Assembly: GCF_000485595.1 (NCBI RefSeq) | Contig: NW_014577141.1 | Location: 257,869 to 321,868 of the forward strand | DNA from: Priapulus caudatus | Taxonomy: Eukaryota; Priapulida; Priapulimorpha; Priapulimorphida; Priapulidae | DNA: 64,000 nucleotides | Direction: 5' to 3' | Part shown: piece after piece, positions 33,201 to 46,015 of the stretch | How the letters are laid out: each line of letters opens with the position of its first letter | Numbering within the stretch: the first letter of the stretch is position 1 | Made by a program: the position numbers and the translations under genes | The notes under the pieces: generated by a model | Database searches by the model: none | Told to the model about the DNA's origin: nothing | Seen by the model: only the letters and a program-made list of their open reading frames with translations

Positions 33201-36200
33201 ATAAGATCACTAAGTTTTCTCAACGATAATGCTCCCGAATTAAAATAATATTAGCCTACCAATTTTGAATTTTTCTGCATTGGTTTCACACGCTCCACAA
33301 CGTGGCAAGGGCTAATTTTGCTCTGACATTTTATCAGTTTTTACTATATATTTTCACAGGATTCCCTGTAAATTGCCAAGTGTGCACTGCTGAATCTTAT
33401 TAGTTCTTGCAGTCATGGAATTTCACAAAAAATTCCAAGCATTATATAGAAATTATAGTCATTATAAAAGAGAATAAATTACAGATTTTGAAGCTTTGGT
33501 AGGTAAATATGCAGATAAGTAGGTGGATATGTAGGTAGAGAGGGAGATAGGTAGGCAGGTGGGTATGTAGGTAGGTTATTATAATGATCAATTCTTTAAA
33601 ATATATATCAAATACTTCTCCCTAACAGCATCATCATCCATCTTTTGGAGAAACGAAGTAACTTTGCCATTGTCAAAATATCGGTAAATCAGTTACGGTT
33701 TATGATTTATTTAACACACAAAAATTGGAAATTAGCAAAAAAAAACTCTTCAAAATGGGTCATTTTTAGAGGGTTGGCCCGGTAAAGGCAAACAAGAATA
33801 TTTTTTATTTAATTTGTTCATGCCTTACCTCTGATAATCGATCGACGATTCGGGTCATCTCCACTTCTTTATCGCTGGCAGGCAAATTTGGCTTCGAGGC
33901 CTTCAACTCCTTCTTTACCTGATGGGAAAAACACGAGTGATGATACAGACGCGGTTATGACAGTGTGCAACACGCTAATAGCACCAGAATACCCATCACT
34001 GCTATTAGCTGGCAGTAGCCGATGGAAGATTTCAGGAGTACAAGGAAGAGCAAAACTCAAAGGTGGAAAATGGAGTAGAAATTCAAAGCTCTGCTCAATC
34101 TTGAGTGTTGCTCTTACAAAGAAAACGTGTGAAGTAGATGTTTACAACGGATTAAAAGATTATTGTTAGTTACCTGAAGTGGGGATCTACTGATGTGGAT
34201 TTAAACCCTTGAGTCCAGTATAAAATAAAGAAACCGAAAACAACACAACAACAACCTGAGCCCACTTACCTACTGAGATTTAGCAGATAAATATAAAGTT
34301 GGCCAAATTGTGACCATGTGATATCACGTTGGAACCTTGATTTTATGTAAATTTACATTTTTGGGGCTGCTATGCAATGTTAATTCACCACCTCATCATC
34401 ATTCATCACCTCAACATTTGTATTTTACATCATAAAAGCTATATTATAACTAGAAACGAGCAGTTGTCGCCAACTACATGTATCCCCGTGATCTAGTATG
34501 AATGGAATATCTCTGTAAAGAGTGTAGAAGGCACGGTAAAAGTTAAATAAAGTCGGCAAGCACAAAGGTTCCGGCGTGTAGACAAACCTGTTGTGCCGGC
34601 TTCAGATGTGGAAGTATATGGAATCTGGTTACCTCTAGGAGGCCGAAGAGGAAATGTAAGTCGACAGTGAAAGCAAACTAAGGTTAAGGGCAGTGGTCGG
34701 TTTTGGTATGCTGCCGAACCAGACTTCTCCCAAAGATGTGTAAGCCATACCAATTTGGTCTCGCGCTAACGGTCAATTACGGGGCGCCGAGTTAGAGAGC
34801 GGAAGGAATATGATGCAAGCGTCAAGTTAAAGGTGAAATAAGGTCGGCAGTGAGCCCGTGGTTTTGTACCCGATCTCGGTATGCATTCAAGGATTTGGCA
34901 TGAAGGTGCGTATATGCCGGTAAAGCGAAGACGCAATCGTTTTTGGTGTGGGCGGAGTGCATCGTTGGCCATGGTAAAACATTTCTTGTTGAAATACTTG
35001 ATAGAAGCCTGGTAACCTGTGCTGTTTTACCCGATTGTCATGGACATTTGGCACACAGGGCGATATAACGGTCCTTAATAATATATATATATATTATATA
35101 TTATATATTTCATGACAATCATAAATTTAATATATAAATTTACATACAATGTATAATACAAAATATTAATGTAAATTTTAATTTGTTTAAATTACATTTT
35201 TTTTTTTAATATAAATTTAAATTATGAAATTTTCAATACAAATATATAAATTCATGACGCAATCGGGTAAAAAGCTGCAGAACTTAATGTTCTAGAATAT
35301 TTCGAGCACAAAATGTTGTTTACCAATGGCAAACCGATGACTGCCACACCAAAAACGCATAAGGCGTCTTCACTTTACGATAACGCACCTTCATGCGAAA
35401 TTTGAAGATGATCCGAGAAGAACTGCAGCCGGTAGAGCGTTCACAAGGAAATCTCTGCGGCGCCGGCGCGACGATGCCAAACCCCTAGTATCCCCACGAA
35501 CTTCGTTCGGGTGATACAATAACTCATATCCGCATAGACCTTCCAGCAGTTAACAATAAACACGTCACATATTTGTTACTATGACAATGACCTCTTCCAC
35601 TGTTCTTTGTCTCTCAATTGGGTTACATTCCTACGAATTACCACTCAACTTAACCTGGCTTTATTCTGGATTGATATTCATAGGATATTCACGCCTACAC
35701 TCGTAAAAAAAGCGTGTAAAAAGAAGAAAAATAAGTGAGAATCACTCTCCCTGAGAATTTCACGAGGCATGTCATGTATGAACGGATGGAGGGCCCGGGA
35801 GAGGATTGTACCAATTGGAGTTGATTACATGTGTCATAGGCGGCCCCAATACACAGGTAACCTCGATCAGTTAGGAGACGTATACGGGAAGCTGCGAAAA
35901 CTGCAACTTTGTTGGGATTGTAAAAAGTAAACATAGCTGGAAATGAAGGCTTGCGATAATGCAATTAAGGCATGTTGGAGGATTTATGGCATGTCACAAA
36001 TTAGCTTCAGATTTCAATGCACATCAGACCCAACATGAGTTAAATGCCTGGGAAGAAACCTGTATACAGACAGATGTTAGACACGACTTTAAGCAACTCA
36101 ATGTCTATGCTAGGGCTAGGCAAAACTACATTTTAATAAAAGCAAAGAAACTATCTACTTTTTGATGGTAGTGTGCATGGCAACACAAATGATTAATTAG

Positions 36201-39200
36201 CCTTGGATAAATGGGACCTTCATGAAATAGAAGTAAATCTATTTCAGGGACTAAAATCCTATTTAATTAGGTCATGAGCTTAAACTTCAACTATAAAAGC
36301 ACCGCCTTTCAGATCAAGCTGAACCCGGCAATCTGCGATCATGGCAACAGTAACTATTCGTAATGTAACAGTACGTAACTATATGTAATATATTATCTGC
36401 ACGTCGCATCAATTCGTCTTTAGAAACCCATTTATGCTATTATTGCACACACTTTGTGTAACCCAGCCACAGCAAGTGAGATGGTACGTATATGCCATGT
36501 AATTATTTAATCGCCTGCAAAGGATTACGACTAGTTAATTGCTTGCCAAGCATGGATTATGTAATAAGTAAATTCTAGACACATGCTCAGGATATTCTTT
36601 AGAGTAGTTGGCTTAAAAACTTGCTGCACACAATATTTTATGCCAACGGTAATTAGAAATCTATTTTTAAAATATCCCAACGTTGCTGCAGCATATTCAT
36701 GATTAGTATAAGAGTGAGTCGTCTCCTGGATACGGCTGTAACTGTAAACGATAAACTGTTTCCCAGAAGCACTGTCTGCAAACGGGACAGGTAAGGAGGA
36801 TAAACTCTCTCCCCAAGCAGTGAGGGAATACAGGTTAGTTAAGGGGGATAACCACTTTCCTAAATGCAGTGTCTGCAGAAGGATAGGTAAGAAGGATAAA
36901 ATATCTTCCAAATTCATTGAGCAGATTCAGGATATATGAGTGGGATAAACTCTCCCAGAGGTACTGTCTGCAAACAGGAAAGGGAAGCAATGTAAACTTC
37001 CGCCTGGATGCACTGGGGGTATACAGGATAGGGGAATGAGCTCTTTCCCTGATACATTAAAGAAAATTAAAGTCGACTCAACTACCGAGAGTAAGTTAGG
37101 ATCGAGCATCTCTGTCCGTGAACATACGCACCTTCTTGAGGAGCGGTCCCTCGTCGGAGCTACTGGATGCCCTCCGTCCCTGCACCCTTCTAGACGAGTC
37201 TCGCTTGGCTCTCTCCATGCCAGCCGACCTCTGCTCCACCTGCAAGCAGTCATTACAGTACTTAAGCCATCATAGACAAGATCTCGAAAGATGCGAAGTC
37301 TCGTGAATTTGAAAGTATATGCACGACAGAGTAATGCGTTGCCACCGCGGAGTTCAGGAACTTGTGACGGCGCGCAGACGCTTATCTAACAAAGAGGGAA
37401 ATGGCAGAGCATTATAAGGAACACGAGATTTCCTAAACGTTAAATGTTAAAACGTGAAATGTCTCAACGAGAATTGCTGGATACCAATGACGTGAAGTTA
37501 CATTAATAGTTTCACAGTGTGAGGCAATGCAATAATATTCATCCAACACTATCATCCAATCGTGCTATGGCAGTATGAATATTGGGAATAGAGCATTTAT
37601 GACATGCACCTAGGTGAAAATGCCCAGTGTTCCTATTATTGAAAAAAAATGCATACTTAAAAGCACTACACGTTCATGTATGGTATTGATTTCAATAACC
37701 AGGAACCCTAACAGATAGAGATTTATGATGTACATATAACATGCAAGTTTCATTTACAGGTGGTGGGGACAAGAATTCTTTTCAGATTGCCTTCTTGATT
37801 CAGATTGCCTTTCTTTGTGTCATTTACAAACGATTATATTCAGTGATCAATACATCCTACGCATGGAAATCGAAACACATATGCATGCTTCCATTCCGCT
37901 AAGGGTAGTTTTTGCCTGTTCAGCAGCTAAGACCTCATTGCAGCAGATAACTACGCATGTTAATTGGACTCGTTGCAAGACAAATGATTAACTAGCCTTG
38001 AGTGGACGTCCGTTTCATTAAATGGAAATAAATTTATTTTAGGAACTAAAATCCGAGAGCTTAAACTATAGCTTTGAAAATAATGCCATTCAGATCACGC
38101 TCAAACAAACAGCTTCACTGTGCGTATGTAGCACACATTCACTATATACAGGCTTTTCTCATTAGGTATACCGAGTGAAGAAATGAAATCCGTTGTGTTG
38201 AAAATCAACCAATTGTCACCTAGATGTAACCTACACGTATAAATAGCAAGTAAATTTCATGAAATATTTAATAAAGTATGAAAAACCTCAATCTGCCATT
38301 TTATTCTTTCCCTCTACGTTTGATTATAGTACACGTTTTTTTTCATAATGACCATATATTCTAAGTAATTAGTATGGCCATGATACACTTTTATGGGGTT
38401 ATTACATGGACAAGAAAAATAAGGAACTTGCATCTGACCCTTCTTTGAGGATATAATACATCACTGGATATTACTACATACTGTGGAATGCACTTTTCAC
38501 ACTGGTACCCAGTCACCTGTCACATTGTTTAGTTCCGTACACTATTATACTGTAGAACGACTAATAAATAAACCAGATTTCGTAATTACAGTGCACTTCC
38601 ATTTAATTTTTTGCTAGTTTTATCCCATTTCCGTTTTCGCATTATATACCATTTTCATTATCCAACAACCTACAGGATTCATTTAGGTTGGCTTATTGAG
38701 ACACAGCTGTACAATTAATTGCGTGTAAAAAATGCGTCTTGCCTCATACATTGGCAATTTTATGGCCGACCAATTTCAGTCGTGTCATTTATTCAAAGCA
38801 ATTAGTGTGTGTAATTACCTATCTATTACCAGCCATATATTACAGTAAATTTCATCTGGCACCACTAGAAAATGGACGTTTGACAGAGTGAAATAAAACG
38901 GAGTAGTTATTCCATTTTTAATTGTGGGATTATAGATACAGAAACCAATTGGGCAATACCGTTTATAGAATCTTGATTCACTTCAAATTAAACATGACAT
39001 GTACAATTAATTACATGTACTTAATTTATTTTGAAACTATTTCTAACCTAGTCTAAAGATACTTTATATTTATAACACTGGTGAGTGTTGGTCTTTCTTC
39101 TGGTGCCACTAGTTTGAAAGTACCATTACATAGTGCTGGATAATCGAGATGTGTACCAGGTTCTTGCAGAGGCATCTGTATAGCGATATTTTGTTTAACG

Positions 39201-42200
39201 GTGACCCTATCATATGACGTCACGTGTTCACACAATTACAAAAATTTTTGTATTATGGGTAACAACTATGACAATTTTTGTCTGAGGGGATTCTTGCCTC
39301 TGGTCAGGCTAGGAGATTTTTATCTCAGCTACGATCCATGTGCAGATTTTCCCTGCGCTAAATGACCAAATTATGACCCACCCTGATTGACATAAGAGAC
39401 ATAAAGGGGTGGACACACTAGTCGATTTTTCATGCGGTCGAGCCGCTCGGCTAAGCCGGCCTGCTGAAATCGCCTAGTGTGTCCAGTGAGTCGCGTTCGA
39501 TTTTCGAGTCGGCCGGCTGAGTCGCCCGAATCAAACATGTTTGATAAAATCAGGCGATTATTTGAGTCGCGCGACTATATTCAATGCGCGCCCGAACAAT
39601 GCAATACTATACAATGCTCTACTACGTGCGCCCGAATGTGCAATTCATCAGCCAATCAAACGGTGACATTTTCAATCATGTGACTATCATCATCATTCAA
39701 CCAGGCGGCTCAATCGCATGAAAAATTGGCTAGTGTGTCCACAGCTTTAGTCGCCCGACTCAGCCGAGCGGCTCAAATGGTAGTAAATACATTTCGTGTT
39801 TATTTACCATTATTTTTTTTATTGAGAAGTTTCAAGTGCCTGTGCTTGTTCCTACGATGCCCCTACGCTGAGATAATAAGCGGTGAAAATCTGGTATTTT
39901 TGCCGAAAACCGATTTGCGATAGCTTCAGGAAACCTTGCCTGTTTCCGTCATTGACGTCTGTTATTGATTGCCATAGTGATGACCCCCACCTCACGCTGG
40001 ATGTAGTAAACTCTGTAGTAATGACGCGCTACCATGGCGCTACACAGCGGCGACTGGAAGCAACATACTGGCCACAGAACGAGAGAGGGTCGCAGCCAAC
40101 GGGGATCTCGAGTCGGTTTACGGCAAAAATACCAGATTTTCACCGCTCATTTTCTCAGCGTAGGGGCATCGTAGGGACAAGCCGTTTGTTTTATATTAGC
40201 AAGGAAGGACAGCTGAACAATAATACCGCAAAGAATCGTCAAAATAAAATGGGCAAAGTTTTTTAATTCGACTAATACTGCAACATGGTTTCAGCATTTT
40301 ACCATTGTACGCTTCCTTCTTAATACGCTCTTGAATATATTAATTATTAGCTCATCTGACATAGTCAGATGCAGCTTGTAGAATCGCATGATCGTCCGTC
40401 CGTCCGTCCGTCCGTGCGTCCGTGCGTCCGTCCGTGCGTCCGTCCGTCAACAGTTGGGCACAAATCTTAACCGCTCGATGTACGGTCACGATATTCGGGA
40501 GGTGGGGGGGTAATCCGAAAACGAGTTGGGATGTCGAAGCTGGGGGTCAAAGGTCAAAGGTCAAGAGGTGTAAAAGAAGGGGGAACATTCCCTCCTTAAC
40601 TTAAGGTATAAGGAGGAAATGCAGAATTGCGGCACAAATCTAAACGGCTTGACCTAGGCTCATGGTAGTCGGTGTATAGCATCATGGTAGGAAATGCCAT
40701 CACTGTGCTGAAATTGTAGGTCACAGGTCAAAGGTCAATTGGGCACAGCGGTTGATGGTCAAAGGTCAGTCTGACGGAGCGATTGAAAAACTTTTTTGTT
40801 TCAGTGTATAGTACCTTTTTTGTGTGTTACATGTAACTTATGCCACTGCCAGTTAATGTGGTGGTGATAGTACTGTGTAGTTTTTGCCTGCGTTAATTAG
40901 TTACAGGTGGCAGCTCTCTATTTCAGCCTGTAGGCTTGCATAGGTAAATGAGACTATCATCATCATTCAACCAGGCGGCTCAATCGCATGAAAAATTGGC
41001 TAGTGTGTCCACAGCTTTAGTCGCCCGACTCAGCCGAGCGGCTCAATCGCATGAAAAGTCGGCTAGTGTGTCCACAGCTTAAGATTGCATTCTCTCATCA
41101 TGCTGGCACTTCTCGCTGCAAATACCTCTCCAGGAAGATGGCCAGATAGAAGGTAAGACGGGGGCAGGTAGAGGCACGTGAGCCAGAATTTATAATTTAC
41201 ACGGAATCACCAGTTTTGGTGCCCTGGAACAGATTAAACCTTTAACATGTAATTCTTAGACATGTTTAACGGTAGCCATGTATTATGATGGTCTTCGGGG
41301 AACCAGATACCATCTCGATACGAGATTCAGTTGTAAACTGACACTCGTCGCACACCATACCTTTTCAACTTTCTTCTTCATGGTGGGAGTAGCCGACAGA
41401 GCTGGCTTTGCATTCGATATAATGGCTGCTTTTTCTGGCTTCTCGACGACTTTCACTGGTTTCTCCAGTTTTTCGGGTTTCTCCGGTTTTTCGGGTTTCT
41501 CCTCGCTCTTCGGACTGTCCAGTGCAGACACCTGCTGAAATTCAAAGGGAAACGTGAGGAGCGCTGCGGGAATCAACGATTAAACCTGTGGCTGCCACAA
41601 TCCACGTCCTCATTCCTGCCTTCCTGCTGGGCGACAACTCACTCCCTTCGTGGATTACACCTTTGTGTTACCTACTGCCTGTAATAAACGATAGTTAGTT
41701 CTATACGCACACTCACTGAGCAAGAGTTAGTGCCGACGAGAAACGAGTGTTAATGTGTGGTATATGCAGTCGACGAATGACCGAGGAATGTAACTGGTTG
41801 AGAAGGTAAAATGTGATAGCGATGTAGACACAAGAAACAGAGCGTAAACCCGAAACAAAAAAGAGTGAGTGACAATGAGAAGATGAGGAAGTAAGTGAGA
41901 GATTTGCAACATGACCAGATGGTGTGCATTAAAGAACAGGCATACAACCACACCAGCAGAAACCATAGGAGATAGACAGCTTTCTCTTATTTAAACATAC
42001 ATCATTTATACAAAACATACTAATGAGTAGAAAGTTATTCCAAGTTGCAAACAGCTCTCTAGGCAGATGTGCAGCTTTTTTTGTCGCATTCTAGCTAACC
42101 ATATCAGTTAGCAATGTAATAACTCAATGTGTTTTCAGTTAGTGTTTACTTACAATAGTATCATTCTTAGCCACATCAAATATTCCAGCAGCCAGTAATA

Positions 42201-45200
42201 TGGCCAACAATTAACACTAAAATGCAGGATATTTCAACTTTTTTAAACTGGCTTTTAACCTTTTAAAATAATTTGCATGCTAAGTAATCACTGGACAGCT
42301 AATTTGTATATATCAGTACATTGGATTAGCGTTTTAGTTTTTCCGATTGAGTTCTTTGGTCCATTTTCTGATAGAAATCTGTTCTTGCCCCCAATGAACA
42401 CATCTTTTCAGCATACTGTTCTTATGGTAGTTCTCAATTTAACCCTATACTGCAAATATTAACACAGTAGGTGATTTCCCTTTTCTGATTATTTTGGTAA
42501 ACAGAAGAGTGTCCACTGATGCCATCGCATACCTTACTTTCACTGAATCAAAGAGGAGGAGCAGAGATGCAAACCCCACAAAGAAGGTAAAGTGTGCACA
42601 GGGATAGGTCATTCAAACTACATAGCATGGATCACAAATAAAGCAGTTAAATTAAAGGATGGTGGAGAAGAAAAAAATAATAAGGATAGTCGGGTAGTAA
42701 ACCTATGTGTGGCAGGGTTTCCACCAGCCCCTTATTTGAGAGGGGAGAGGGGAGACATACCTCACATCACAATTAACCATCTCGGTGCAATTGATTTTCA
42801 AGCCAAAATTGAAAAGACCTCCAAAAACATCTCACAACACATTGAAATATGTTTTACATATTCACGTGTTACATCTCTATTCGTGTCGATAAAACAAAAG
42901 AATGCCGCATAATTTAGGTTTCGAAATTTCCAAATGGTTCCTCAGGAACTGCCATTAGCAGTCGGGTGGGACAGGCAAACCCACACGGCATCCACCATCT
43001 CTTCGTGCAGAACTCTATTGCCCTGTAACCGTGCCGCCCCCCTCCCCACCATGCGGAACCCTGGGGGAAACCCTGTTTAGGTTTTACCTTCCCAGCAAAT
43101 GGCGTTCTGGAATAGTCTTTTGCAGGCGGCACGAATTTCTTGCCTGTCGCGTTTTCAGGGCGTATCAAGTTCAGCTCCTCATCAATGCTGGGCAGATCTG
43201 CTGTCTTTACCGGCGGCTGTGCAATGCAACACGAGTCCGCGAGAGGAGAGAAATACCAAATTTCAGTTGCAAGATCACACCGGATCGGAAGCCATGTAAA
43301 CGCCACGCTTTAAACGCGCGCACCATTCGTGCGTGGCTGATTACGACTGAATCTGATATCTCCCGGGATCGATTTTCTAATGCGTGCACAAAATCTAAAA
43401 CAAAAGGGTTAGGGTACAGGTGCATGCAGAGGATTGGGGAAGAGGTGTAGGGAGTCATGTTCATCTTCGCATAGATTCAAAGTTCCAGTGTACGTCCAAG
43501 TTAAATCATGATTTGTTTCACTGTTTAATAAACGAGTTGCCGGTTTTTGCTCAAAATAAATGCACGATAGCACGGTGTAACACGGAAGTGCTGTTTTAAG
43601 TAATAATTTGAAAAAACTACATTTAAATTGTGTCTAGTTTGACCAGCAGCAAATAACGACAACTAATGTTAAACGAAAACTGGCTCAATTATACTGAAAT
43701 TTATAAACCTGTGTCCTCTGCACAACATTTGTGCTGCAGTATACCATGTAACAGCTAGCACCTAACCTTAAAAAAACCAGGACCCATCATGACCCTTGTC
43801 CTAACTACACACAACACACAGCAAAGCTCCACACTAAATTGACGATATTCAACAACCACAATGAAAATGACAGGTAATCTCAAAAAGAGAAGCGTCAAGC
43901 AGAAACGTCACAGTCAGAGTATACTAGACTGCAGTTTATTAATTGCAATATGAGAGCAAACTCTCATAATTTTTGCTGCAATGTCGCTGCAAATTGGATA
44001 TGCACAGCTACGTTTACCTTGGACGACCTTTAGCGTCACAGCAGTATTGCTACAATGCACGCATGCATCCTCCACACAGTGCTGTGTTCGTATGATGCAC
44101 ATATACCTTTGGTTTGTTGGTAAGCAATTCTTCCGCACTCTCACACGCATCTCTGAATGAACCGCCCCGGCCACTCTTCTTGTTGGCTGCCTTGCCCTTC
44201 TCGTACATTGATACCAGGTCATCCACGATCCAAGCACTGTAGGGATGAAATAAACACTGGAGAGACTAATCCAGACAAAGGAAATGATTATATTACTGGA
44301 CACCCACTGATATCAATTATTGATGAGTAATCGGAATTATATTTAAATGCTCTACACAGCAAAAATATAAAAAGACAATCTTAAATTTATCTTGCAGTCT
44401 AATAGCTCTACTACAACACTACTACAGCTAATAGTGCAAAATCACCAATGATATATTCTGTATATCATTTTAGCACAGATACACACCAGAAACCACCCTT
44501 TATGGCCCATTTTATCAAATTATTAAACAATTTCCTGTAACTAAAGCAATTGGTCTAAGATATTTTTTTGAATTAAATAAATAACATGATATTGTATATG
44601 ACAGCAAATATATTTACTTGTGTTTGTTCATATCTTAACAAATGCCATTTATATACATCTTTGCATTACTACACATTTCCTAAAGAAGTCTTTTCCTGTA
44701 ATGGCCATCATAAACATTTTAATTAGTCACTTACTAGTTTTCTGTGCTGAAGAAGAAGACGCATGTCATATTCTTCTTCCCTGCAGGTTTCTTTACATCC
44801 TTTGGTGGGACAACAACCTATTAAATACAGTAAATGAACTTTTAGATATAGTGTAAGCCATACACTTTCCTCATTTAAAAAACAACTAATACATGTTTCA
44901 TACTACTGGAGGACTTTCAATCACTTCTTCAATATCACAAATAGTTCTCACACCAGTGATTAGTGATCAAACAGAACTTCTTAATAAATATATATATTAA
45001 ACCAGAATGTTTGCTAGAGTTTTTCAAATATAATGACTTGAACAGCCCTTACTACATTTCTATGTCATCTTTAAATCAATTAACTGAACTAGAAAATACT
45101 CAATGAAATTTATTAGGTTTCTATATGTCAGTTGTGAATTATAAATGTAGTACTCAATTAAATTTATTAAGTTTCTATATATCAGTTGTGGGTTATAAAC

Positions 45201-46015
45201 GTAGAACTCTCATCAGTGAATGAAATATTTTAATGTATAGTGTAAAACTATAAATTCATGAACAATATATTGCAATAAACGTTTACATCGCTTCAAGTAA
45301 CATTCTAAATCTTACATTGTAAATAATACTGGGGTCTTACGCTAAGCCTCACCTTGTCTGCAATGTGTGTGCGTGTGTGCATGCATCCGTGTGGGTGTGT
45401 GTGCATCACTATGTGTGTGAATGCATGCATGTGTGCATATGTGTGTCACTCTGTGTGTGTGTGTGTCTGTACGTCTGCATGCTTGTGTATTGAGGTGGTT
45501 AGGTGTGAGAGCATTCATGTGTTAAGGCGTGTATGTCACTATGACTATGTGTATAACTTGTATCGTTATGTTCCCTGTTGACGTGTTGTGGAGTGTTATC
45601 TACCATTTGATTTACCGTTTAGCTGTAGCTGTAGCCAAACAAACATAATAAATGCTATATCGTCCAGAATTACTAACACTGTTCACTTAACTTCCAGCAT
45701 GCTTCTACCATGTATATATTTTTTGTTATACAAGTGCGATAACCTAATTATTAATTGTCAATATCTGTTGCTGTTTTCAAACTAGCCTACCGTCACAAAG
45801 GCAACGCGCCGGTTACGAATTGACGTTCTGTATTTACCTTTCCCGGCCACGGCGGAAAGCCCTTCATTTTCGCCCTGAAATAAACAGATAATAAAATTAA
45901 GCAATTGTATCTGGTTGATTAGGTTCTATAATAATGTTAAATGGTCTGCATACTTAGTAGTATCGTAAGAAACTTACCATACTATATCACCAACGTTGTA
46001 CAATTCCGACGCCAT
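30295..46015 (-). CDS. GLYR1: GLYR1/NPAC (nucleosome-destabilising factor), 3' end not found
   Basis: Nine exons on the minus strand: 46015-45978, 45874-45838, 44817-44735, 44236-44107, 43216-43088, 41534-41361, 37239-37132, 33918-33829 and 30419-30295. All have GT-AG borders, and phases match through exon 8. Exons 1-4 encode the PWWP domain ([48 protein letters not shown]), which reads H3K36-methylated nucleosomes. Exons 5-8 encode a charged linker with [13 protein letters not shown]. Exon 9 begins the hydroxyisobutyrate-dehydrogenase-like Rossmann fold ([15 protein letters not shown], then [12 protein letters not shown]). The family aids Pol II passage through chromatin and partners LSD2. 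Exon 8 ends in phase 0 but exon 9 needs phase 1, so an exon is missing between them. The dehydrogenase remainder is absent from the window, so the locus is incomplete or misassembled. Confidence 0.9.
30424..32200. repeat. GCAGGCAG minisatellite in a GLYR1 intron, with gap
   Basis: The unit is GTGTAGGCAGGCAGGCAGGC followed by GCGCTCGGG. Longer units at 30424-30844 also include GGGGAGGGGTCTCTGGTGC and AACGCTCTGTAACAACGTGG. It directly abuts the exon 9 acceptor at 30420. The long Leu/Pro/Ala/Cys open frames on the minus strand are repeat artefacts, and several run through the N gap. Confidence 0.95.
30845..31730. other. Assembly gap (886 N)
   Basis: Run of N inside the minisatellite. A missing GLYR1 exon could lie here. 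Confidence 1.
34830..35480. mobile_element. Long inverted-repeat element (MITE-like) in a GLYR1 intron
   Basis: Arms of roughly 200-250 bp are imperfectly complementary around an AT-rich centre at 35070-35240. Paired landmarks are GCATGAAGGTGCG (34898) with CGCACCTTCATGC (35384), CGTTTTTGGTGTGG with CCACACCAAAAACG, GGCCATGG with CCAATGGC, and TTTTACCCGATTG with CAATCGGGTAAAA. No open reading frame. It reads as a non-autonomous DNA transposon. The outer limits are approximate. Confidence 0.7.
36186..36335. repeat. Dispersed direct repeat, copy 1
   Basis: CAAATGATTAATTAGCCTTG through GGGACTAAAATCC to CAGATCAAGCTGAAC matches 37981-38106 in the same orientation with moderate divergence. The pair brackets GLYR1 exon 7. 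Confidence 0.65.
36745..37060. repeat. Degenerate tandem repeat beside GLYR1 exon 7
   Basis: Recurring words ACTGTCTGCAAACRGGA, GGTAAGRAGGATAAA and ACTCTCYCCC give a period of about 36-40 (or 72) bp over about 8 units. It sits 70 bases from the exon's donor side. Confidence 0.7.
37981..38106. repeat. Dispersed direct repeat, copy 2
   Basis: Partner of 36186-36335: CAAATGATTAACTAGCCTTG, then GGAACTAAAATCC, then CAGATCACGCTCAAAC. Confidence 0.65.
39409..39742. mobile_element. 334-bp MITE with GTGGACACACTAG ends
   Basis: Left end GTGGACACACTAGTCGATTT and right end ending in GGCTAGTGTGTCCAC are inverted, continuing inward with TTTTTCATGCG and CGCATGAAAAA. The interior is rich in TCGCCCGA and CGAGTCG words. 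No open frame of note. It lies in a GLYR1 intron. Confidence 0.75.
39785..40345. mobile_element. Inverted-repeat element; related copy at 49745-49930
   Basis: Internal inverted repeat: CCTACGATGCCCCTACGCTG near 39853 with CAGCGTAGGGGCATCGTAGG near 40157, and GAAAATCTGGTATTTTTGCC with its complement near 40125. The right end (TAATACTGCAACATGGTTTC, then TTCTTAATACGCTCTTG) recurs inverted at 49745. Confidence 0.65.
40346..40830. repeat. GTCC-repeat element with AGGTCA direct repeats
   Basis: Begins TCATCTGACATAGTCAGATG, then (GTCC)n at 40393-40448, then unique-looking sequence with GGTCAAAGGTCAAAGGTCA at 40545-40563, AGGTCACAGGTCAAAGGTCA near 40718-40738, and GGTCAAAGGTCA at 40757-40768. The composition suggests a dispersed repeat rather than host-specific sequence. 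Confidence 0.55.

Larger units (their letters stand above)
39682..41069. repeat. ~95-bp identical direct repeats flanking nested repeats
   Basis: GACTATCATCATCATTCAAC through CCGAGCGGCTCAA occurs at 39682-39775 and again at 40952-41046, apparently base for base. The second copy continues with another CGCATGAAAAGTCGGCTAGTG end. The 1.18 kb between them holds at least two other repeats. This may be a transposon interrupted by insertions with one end duplicated, or an assembly duplication. Confidence 0.7.

Noticed and set aside
33888-34169. 93-codon plus-strand frame
   Set aside because: Lies antisense to GLYR1 exon 8 and its flank; no recognisable protein.
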